Shown here: positions 6,618-10,226 of the stretch, in pieces
Layout: each line of letters starts with the position of its first letter
How positions within the stretch are numbered: the stretch's first letter is position 1
Source of the DNA: Bacteroidota bacterium
GTDB taxonomy: Bacteria > Bacteroidota > Ignavibacteria > Ignavibacteriales > Ignavibacteriaceae
Assembly: GCA_023406915.1 (NCBI GenBank)
Contig: JAEXTR010000149.1
Coordinates: forward strand, 1-10,226
DNA: 10,226 nucleotides
Direction: 5' to 3'
The notes under the pieces: model-generated
Databases searched by the model: none
Told to the model about the DNA's origin: nothing
Seen by the model: the letters and a program-made list of their open reading frames with translations, nothing else
Made by a program: the position numbers and the translations under genes

Positions 6618-7934
6618 ATGAAACGCATCATTACACCACTGCTTTTTCTACTCTTGTCGCTCACCCTATCTGCACAATGGGTACAGCTAAATATCCCTTC
6701 TGTTGATTATATTGCCCTTGCAACAGGTTCCAACGGAGCTGGCGGAACTAATATCTTTGCCGCAACCGGGGCAGTCGGTGTCCGGCTTTCAACGGATATG
6801 GGTACAACCTGGACATCAGTGAATGGGGGTGACGGAGTACTTAATAATACCGTTATTAATGCCTTGGGCATCGTTCCGAAGGGATCAGGGATACCAACCG
6901 TGCTGGTCGGCAATGGAGGTCTGGGTGTTTTTCGTTCAACCAACAATGGGACAGACTGGACATCCGTAGGAATAGGTAACCATGAAGTAATTTCTTTTGC
7001 CGTTTCACCCGACGGCACGCAGTTGTTTGCAGGCACCAGGTCCGATGGAATCTATCATTCAACCAATGACGGCGTGACGTGGACCAAAATAGGTTTGAGC
7101 AGTAAAGCCGTATATGCCATAACGGTTACGTCAAACGGTTCCGGTGGAATCAATGTATTCGCCGGGACATGGTACACAGGGCTTTTTCTTTTAACCAACA
7201 GTGGTGGATTATGGACCGAAACCAATCTGGGATTTACCGATGATTTTGTGTATATGCTTCACAACGCTCCTAATGGCGCAGGAGGCAGCAACATTTTTCT
7301 CGGAACAAGCGGCGGACCAAACTTGGGTTTATATGTTTCGGCGAATAACGGTACAAACTGGACACCGATACTGACGGGCATTAATTCCGGCGTAAACTCT
7401 TTGGTGGTAACAGCACTTTATTATTTTGCCGCAACATCGGAGGGTGTATTTGTATCAAAGAATGGCGGTATCACATGGAACCCCGCGAATGAAGGATTAA
7501 CCAACTTTAATGTCTCTTCACTTGTGATAGCGGGGACAGATCTGTTTGCAGCCACCGTTGGGGAAGTTGGTCCGACAAGCGTCTGGAAACGTCCTTTGTC
7601 AGAGCTGACATCAGTCAGGCGTGTTTCCGCAGAAACACCTCCGGCATTCAATCTCCATCAAAACTATCCTAACCCATTCAATCCTACGACGCAAATAGTA
7701 TATGAACTGCCAGCAGAAAGTTGGGTAAGATTAGAACTGTACGATATAACAGGCAGAAAGGTCAGCACCTTAATCGATGGTCACGCAGCGTCAGGCTCCT
7801 ATGCTTATATGCTTGATATGCAAAGCATTAACAATGGTCTTCCTGCCGGAACATATATGTATAAGCTAACTATCCTGGATATAAGTACTAACACTGCATC
7901 GTCATTTGCGAAAAAAATGATATTCTTAAAGTAA
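6618..7934 (+). CDS. T9SS-exported Asp-box beta-propeller protein with type A sorting domain
   Basis: A 438-residue secreted protein. A Sec signal peptide (MKRIITPLLFLLLSLTLSA, cleavage probably before QWVQ) is followed by a repeat region with six Asp-box (BNR-type) motifs of the form S-x-x-x-G-x-x-W. Their first residues are at 58, 107, 148, 192, 241 and 280, spaced 39-49 residues apart, as expected for blades of a sialidase/sortilin-like beta-propeller. The C-terminus (about 345-438) is a Por/T9SS type A sorting domain with FNLHQNYPNPFNPTTQI, LYDITGRKV, LPAGTYMYKL and a final KKMIFLK. By family, the protein crosses the inner membrane by Sec and the outer membrane by T9SS, with the tail removed at the surface. 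No sialidase catalytic residues can be assigned, so an enzymatic role is not claimed; a binding or structural propeller is equally possible. AAGGAG seven bases upstream supports the start. It is flanked by long non-coding regions and appears monocistronic. Confidence 0.9.
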   Translation: MKRIITPLLFLLLSLTLSAQWVQLNIPSVDYIALATGSNGAGGTNIFAATGAVGVRLSTDMGTTWTSVNGGDGVLNNTVINALGIVPKGSGIPTVLVGNGGLGVFRSTNNGTDWTSVGIGNHEVISFAVSPDGTQLFAGTRSDGIYHSTNDGVTWTKIGLSSKAVYAITVTSNGSGGINVFAGTWYTGLFLLTNSGGLWTETNLGFTDDFVYMLHNAPNGAGGSNIFLGTSGGPNLGLYVSANNGTNWTPILTGINSGVNSLVVTALYYFAATSEGVFVSKNGGITWNPANEGLTNFNVSSLVIAGTDLFAATVGEVGPTSVWKRPLSELTSVRRVSAETPPAFNLHQNYPNPFNPTTQIVYELPAESWVRLELYDITGRKVSTLIDGHAASGSYAYMLDMQSINNGLPAGTYMYKLTILDISTNTASSFAKKMIFLK

Positions 7935-7964
7935 ATGATTACATCGCAGCTGTCATGATTACAT
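7935..7964. repeat. 10-bp direct repeat with 20-bp period
   Basis: ATGATTACAT occurs at 7935-7944 and 7955-7964, beginning right after the stop codon of the T9SS cargo gene. Two identical half-sites about two helical turns apart could bind a regulator, but no promoter is visible next to them. Confidence 0.4.
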
Positions 7965-7993
7965 AGAGGATAGTAGCGGTGGTAGATTGCTAA

Positions 7994-8040
7994 AACAGCA
8001 GACCCCGGATGAGATATTTCCCTCTTCGGGGTCCGCTGTT
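7994..8040. terminator. 14-bp hairpin, probable terminator between the T9SS cargo gene and the methyltransferase gene
   Basis: Bases 7994-8007 pair with 8027-8040 over 14 positions, with one A-C mismatch (8000/8034). The stem is GC-rich (GACCCCG/CGGGGTC) and the loop has 19 bases. On the plus strand no U-tract follows; on the reverse strand the stem is followed by TTTTAG. The stem could stop or attenuate transcription, or belong to a structured RNA. The stem itself is certain; its role is not. Confidence 0.5.
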
Positions 8041-8060
8041 GATAAGGTAAGTTCAGGACT

Positions 8061-8099
8061 GGAAGCGAACGAAAGAGTTATGACAGCTGATTCGCTCCC
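8061..8099 (+). repeat. second hairpin upstream of the methyltransferase gene
   Basis: AGCGAA (8064-8069) pairs with TTCGCT (8091-8096). The stem extends by GG/CC beyond one mismatch (8061-8062 with 8098-8099), and the loop has 21 bases. The loop includes ATGACAGCTG (8080-8089), the exact reverse complement of CAGCTGTCAT at 7947-7956, so alternative long-range pairing is possible. Confidence 0.35.
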
Positions 8100-8164
8100 G
8101 TAGACTTTCATTTGATTCACCAGAACCTGCATATAGAAAAAGGTGGTGCAGACACCGTTTTTCA

Positions 8165-8195
8165 TTTCAAAAATGCCCGCCAAATGATACATTTC
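8165..8195 (+). promoter_or_regulatory. candidate promoter of the methyltransferase-CcmE-like-uvrB run
   Basis: TACATTTC (8188-8195) matches TAnnTTTG at all but the last base, and TTTC (8165-8168) lies 19 bases upstream in the -33 position. Transcription would start near 8202, about 31 bases before the ATG at 8233. That would exclude the alternative TTG start at 8200. Confidence 0.35.
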
Positions 8196-8232
8196 CTGTT
8201 TGATTTTCCCCGCAAAAAAGAAGGACACCAGA

Positions 8233-8790
8233 ATGCTCCAGAAACTGAATCTCGGATGTGGATTTGATCTCAAAGAGGGATACATAAACCTCGATATCGT
8301 TGATCATGGTGGTAACATGATTCACGATATTAATTCCTTCCCCTATCCGTTCAGTGAAAATACTTTTGATGAAATCTATTGCTCCCATATCCTTGAGCAC
8401 CTGGATAGCTTTCATAAAACCGTCTCGGAACTGTGGCGTATTGCTAAGCCAAACGCAAGCATTATAGTGTATGCCCCCTTCTTTCTGAATACTAAGTATT
8501 TCGGGGAGCCTGATCATAAGATTCCCTTCTCAATCAGAACGTTTGATAACTACGAGTACATTGGCAACCGGAGACTGAAGTTTTATGAACAGTGGAAACT
8601 GAATCACCGTACAAACTACCGCTCCCAGGTACAGTTTGAGGTGATTGAGAAGCGTTTTATCACATCTCATTTCTCCATCCTGAAATGGATGGACTATCTG
8701 GTGAACATTGAGCCAGTCATGTATGAACGGTTTTTTGCAGGGATTTTTTCACCCGAAGAGGTGTATTTTCACCTCAGGGTCGTGAAGTGA
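8233..8790 (+). CDS. class I SAM-dependent methyltransferase (Methyltransf_11-like)
   Basis: A 185-residue, probably cytoplasmic enzyme. The Rossmann-fold SAM site is visible: motif I LNLGCG (5-10), an acidic residue after the second strand (GYINLDI, Asp21), HDIN (Asp32), and the motif IV-like FDEIYCSHILEHL (45-57) typical of Methyltransf_11 proteins. The segment after it, PFFLNTKYFGEPDHKIPFSIRTF, has the aromatic/His pattern of small methyltransferases often found near glycan or lipopolysaccharide genes. The substrate cannot be read from the sequence, and no glycan genes are nearby. I chose ATG at 8233 because AAGGA lies seven bases upstream and motif I then starts at residue 5. The frame is also open from a TTG at 8200 that would add 11 mostly polar residues. 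It begins a close-packed run: the next gene starts 24 bases after its stop. Confidence 0.85.
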   Translation: MLQKLNLGCGFDLKEGYINLDIVDHGGNMIHDINSFPYPFSENTFDEIYCSHILEHLDSFHKTVSELWRIAKPNASIIVYAPFFLNTKYFGEPDHKIPFSIRTFDNYEYIGNRRLKFYEQWKLNHRTNYRSQVQFEVIEKRFITSHFSILKWMDYLVNIEPVMYERFFAGIFSPEEVYFHLRVVK

Positions 8791-8814
8791 TTCTAAGAAC
8801 AAAAAGAGGCAATG

Positions 8815-9153
8815 ATGAAAAAGCTGATTCTTCCCATTCTGATTGTAGCGGCACTTATTATGGTGTGGATGGTCTACTTTGCCCCCTCCAGCAGTCTGGG
8901 TTCCTTCAGTGTGTTTGATACTAACAATAATGCAAATAAAGAGATCAGGGTTAAGTTTGCCCCGGATCCGGCATTGGCGCAGAATACCGCCGGAGGTACA
9001 GCCACATTTTATGTAATAGATAAAAACAACACCCGTGTCAGGGTAGAGGCACCTCTGCCATTGCCCGAAGGATTCCGGGATGCAAATACGCTCCTCCTTC
9101 TCGGTCACCTGCACGCAGATTATTTCCATGCAGCATCTATAACGGTTGAGTAA
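8815..9153 (+). CDS. small membrane-anchored OB-fold-like protein, resembling CcmE
   Basis: A 112-residue protein with one N-terminal transmembrane segment or uncleaved signal (about 4-22) and an outward-facing beta-rich domain (about 30-112). The second half, TFYVIDKNNTRVRVEAPLP followed by PEGFRDANTLLLLGHLHADYFHAASI, follows the pattern of the OB fold of CcmE, the periplasmic heme chaperone of cytochrome c maturation. CcmE normally continues after this point into a short tail with the heme-binding histidine (AKHDENY, or a related CPSKY-type tail in Bacteroidota, from memory). This protein stops just before it, has no cysteine, and its only histidines near the end are 98, 100 and 105. Heme carriage is therefore doubtful. 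I chose ATG at 8815, five bases after GAGG; the ATG at 8812 is too close to that site. It lies between the methyltransferase gene and uvrB, probably in one transcript. No other ccm genes are visible. The CcmE resemblance is pattern-based and tentative. Confidence 0.6.
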   Translation: MKKLILPILIVAALIMVWMVYFAPSSSLGSFSVFDTNNNANKEIRVKFAPDPALAQNTAGGTATFYVIDKNNTRVRVEAPLPLPEGFRDANTLLLLGHLHADYFHAASITVE

Positions 9154-9157
9154 GGAT
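9152..9157 (+). promoter_or_regulatory. ribosome binding site of uvrB overlapping the preceding stop codon
   Basis: AAGGAT shares two bases with the TAA stop (9151-9153) of the CcmE-like gene and lies 11 bases before the uvrB ATG. The overlap suggests translational coupling. Confidence 0.45.
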
Positions 9158-9168
9158 CACACAATACG

Positions 9169-10226
9169 ATGAAGTACTTTGAACTTGTCTCCAGATACAA
9201 ACCCTCAGGCGATCAGCCTGAAGCAATCCGGCAACTCACCGAGGGGGTGAGAAACGGAGACAAGTTTCAGACCCTGCTGGGGGTAACCGGAAGCGGAAAG
9301 ACTTTCACGATCAGTAATGTGATCGCTGAGGTGAATAAACCCACACTGGTGATCTCCCATAACAAGACGCTCGCAGCGCAGTTGTACGCTGAGTTCAAGG
9401 CGTTCTTTCCAAACAATGCGGTTGAGTTCTTTATCAGTTATTACGATTACTATCAGCCGGAAGCGTATGTGGTTTCTACCGATGTATTCATCGAAAAAGA
9501 TTTTTCAGTGAATGAGGAAATCGACCGTCTGCGCCTGAAGGCAACCACTGCCCTCATTGAAGGGCGTAAAGATGTGATCATCGTTGCTTCGGTCAGCTGT
9601 ATCTACGGTATCGGCGCCCCCCAGGAGTATGCCGATCAGGTTATCTTCGTGAAAAAAGGGGAAGAGTTTAATCACAGGGACCTGATGCGAAAGCTGGTTG
9701 ATATCTATTATGTACGGAATGACTATGAGTTTACCCGGGGTACCTTCAGGTACCGCGGTGACACGATCGAAATCATCCCCGCTTACCAGAATGAGGAGGC
9801 AATCAGGATTGAGTTCTGGGATAAGGAAATTGAGAAGATATCGTATGTGGATGCGCTCACCGGAAATACTTTAAGAGAAACAGATTCAGCCGCTATCTAT
9901 CCCGCCAAATACTTCGTTACCAATAAGGAGAAAATTCAGGCAGGAATTCTGCGTATCGAGGCAGAACTGCGTGAACAGCTCGCTTTCTTTCACTCAGAGG
10001 AAAAGTATATTGAAGCTCAGCGCATTGAACAGCGCACCCGGTTTGATGTTGAGATGATGAGGGAAATAGGGTACTGCTCCGGGATAGAAAACTATTCACG
10101 CCAGATCGATGGTCGTGAGCCTGGTTCTCGCCCATATTGCTTGCTGGATTACTTCCCTGATGATTTCCTCATGGTGATTGATGAATCACATGTTACAATC
10201 CCGCAGGTCCGGGGGATGTTTAACGG
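9169..10226 (+). CDS. uvrB: excinuclease ABC subunit B (UvrB), N-terminal half
   Basis: The frame from ATG at 9169 is open to the window edge, giving 352 complete codons, roughly half of a typical UvrB of about 670 residues. UvrB is the DNA damage-verifying helicase-like subunit of nucleotide excision repair; UvrA loads it onto lesions and it recruits UvrC. Visible signatures are the N-terminal FELVSRYKPSGDQPEAI, the Walker A box GVTGSGKT (38-45), HNKTLAAQLY (64-73), the beta-hairpin SYYDYYQPEAYV (from 90) that clamps DNA, SVSCIYGIG, the UvrA-interacting region, and the Walker B-type motif VIDESH with Asp338-His341, then VTIPQVRGM. No internal stops or frameshifts were seen. It starts 15 bases after the CcmE-like gene and has no separate promoter that I can identify. 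The assignment is certain for the visible part; the C-terminal helicase motifs and UVR domain lie outside the window. Confidence 0.97.
   Translation, partial: MKYFELVSRYKPSGDQPEAIRQLTEGVRNGDKFQTLLGVTGSGKTFTISNVIAEVNKPTLVISHNKTLAAQLYAEFKAFFPNNAVEFFISYYDYYQPEAYVVSTDVFIEKDFSVNEEIDRLRLKATTALIEGRKDVIIVASVSCIYGIGAPQEYADQVIFVKKGEEFNHRDLMRKLVDIYYVRNDYEFTRGTFRYRGDTIEIIPAYQNEEAIRIEFWDKEIEKISYVDALTGNTLRETDSAAIYPAKYFVTNKEKIQAGILRIEAELREQLAFFHSEEKYIEAQRIEQRTRFDVEMMREIGYCSGIENYSRQIDGREPGSRPYCLLDYFPDDFLMVIDESHVTIPQVRGMFN

Noticed and set aside
8200..8232. TTG at 8200 as start of the methyltransferase
   Set aside because: The ATG at 8233 has a good ribosome binding site and places motif I at the usual N-terminal position; 8200 has no such site and lies next to a promoter candidate.
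8749..9129. 126-codon minus-strand frame antisense to the CcmE-like gene
   Set aside because: The sense frame has a ribosome binding site, a membrane segment and a family-like pattern; the antisense product has none.
1..10226. CRISPR array, tRNA/rRNA genes, transposase or phage genes
   Set aside because: No regularly spaced repeats, tRNA-like cloverleaf, rRNA stretch or recombinase motifs were seen on either strand.

Overview
The window looks like a chromosomal segment of a Gram-negative, diderm bacterium of the Bacteroidota/Chlorobi/Ignavibacteria assemblage. The main clue is the gene at 6618-7934. It ends in a type A sorting domain of the type IX secretion system (T9SS), a system largely confined to this assemblage, and its Asp-box plus QNYPNPFNP-type tail is typical of Ignavibacteria-like genomes. 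Several upstream regions carry sequences resembling the Bacteroidetes promoter element TAnnTTTG. The taxonomic assignment is inference.

Layout. Positions 1-152 (minus) hold the first 50 codons of a MaeB-type malic enzyme. Positions 419-5383 (minus) hold a 1654-residue bacterial alpha-2-macroglobulin with an intact thioester motif; a clean hairpin terminator at 361-391 separates it from the malic enzyme gene. Divergent from the macroglobulin, across about 240 bp, is a short RlpA-like double-psi beta-barrel protein (5626-6120) followed by a strong terminator. A gene-free stretch of about 500 bp (6121-6617), rich in inverted repeats, leads to the T9SS-exported Asp-box propeller protein. After another hairpin-bearing gap of about 300 bp comes a tightly packed plus-strand run: a class I methyltransferase (8233-8790), a small membrane-anchored OB-fold-like protein resembling CcmE (8815-9153), and the first 352 codons of uvrB (9169 to the window edge).

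How the genes relate. The macroglobulin (protease trap) and RlpA (septal peptidoglycan hydrolase or binding protein) are both envelope proteins and share an intergenic control region. The T9SS cargo is a secreted or surface protein. The last three genes are spaced 24 and 15 bp apart and probably form one transcript, although no functional link between them is evident.

I found no convincing new multi-gene system, CRISPR array, tRNA/rRNA gene or intact mobile element. The points most worth a second look are the extra beta-sandwich domain and disordered linker at the bait-region position of the macroglobulin, its aromatic patch and single cysteine, the structured non-coding stretch before the T9SS cargo gene, and the CcmE-like protein that stops just before the usual heme-binding tail.
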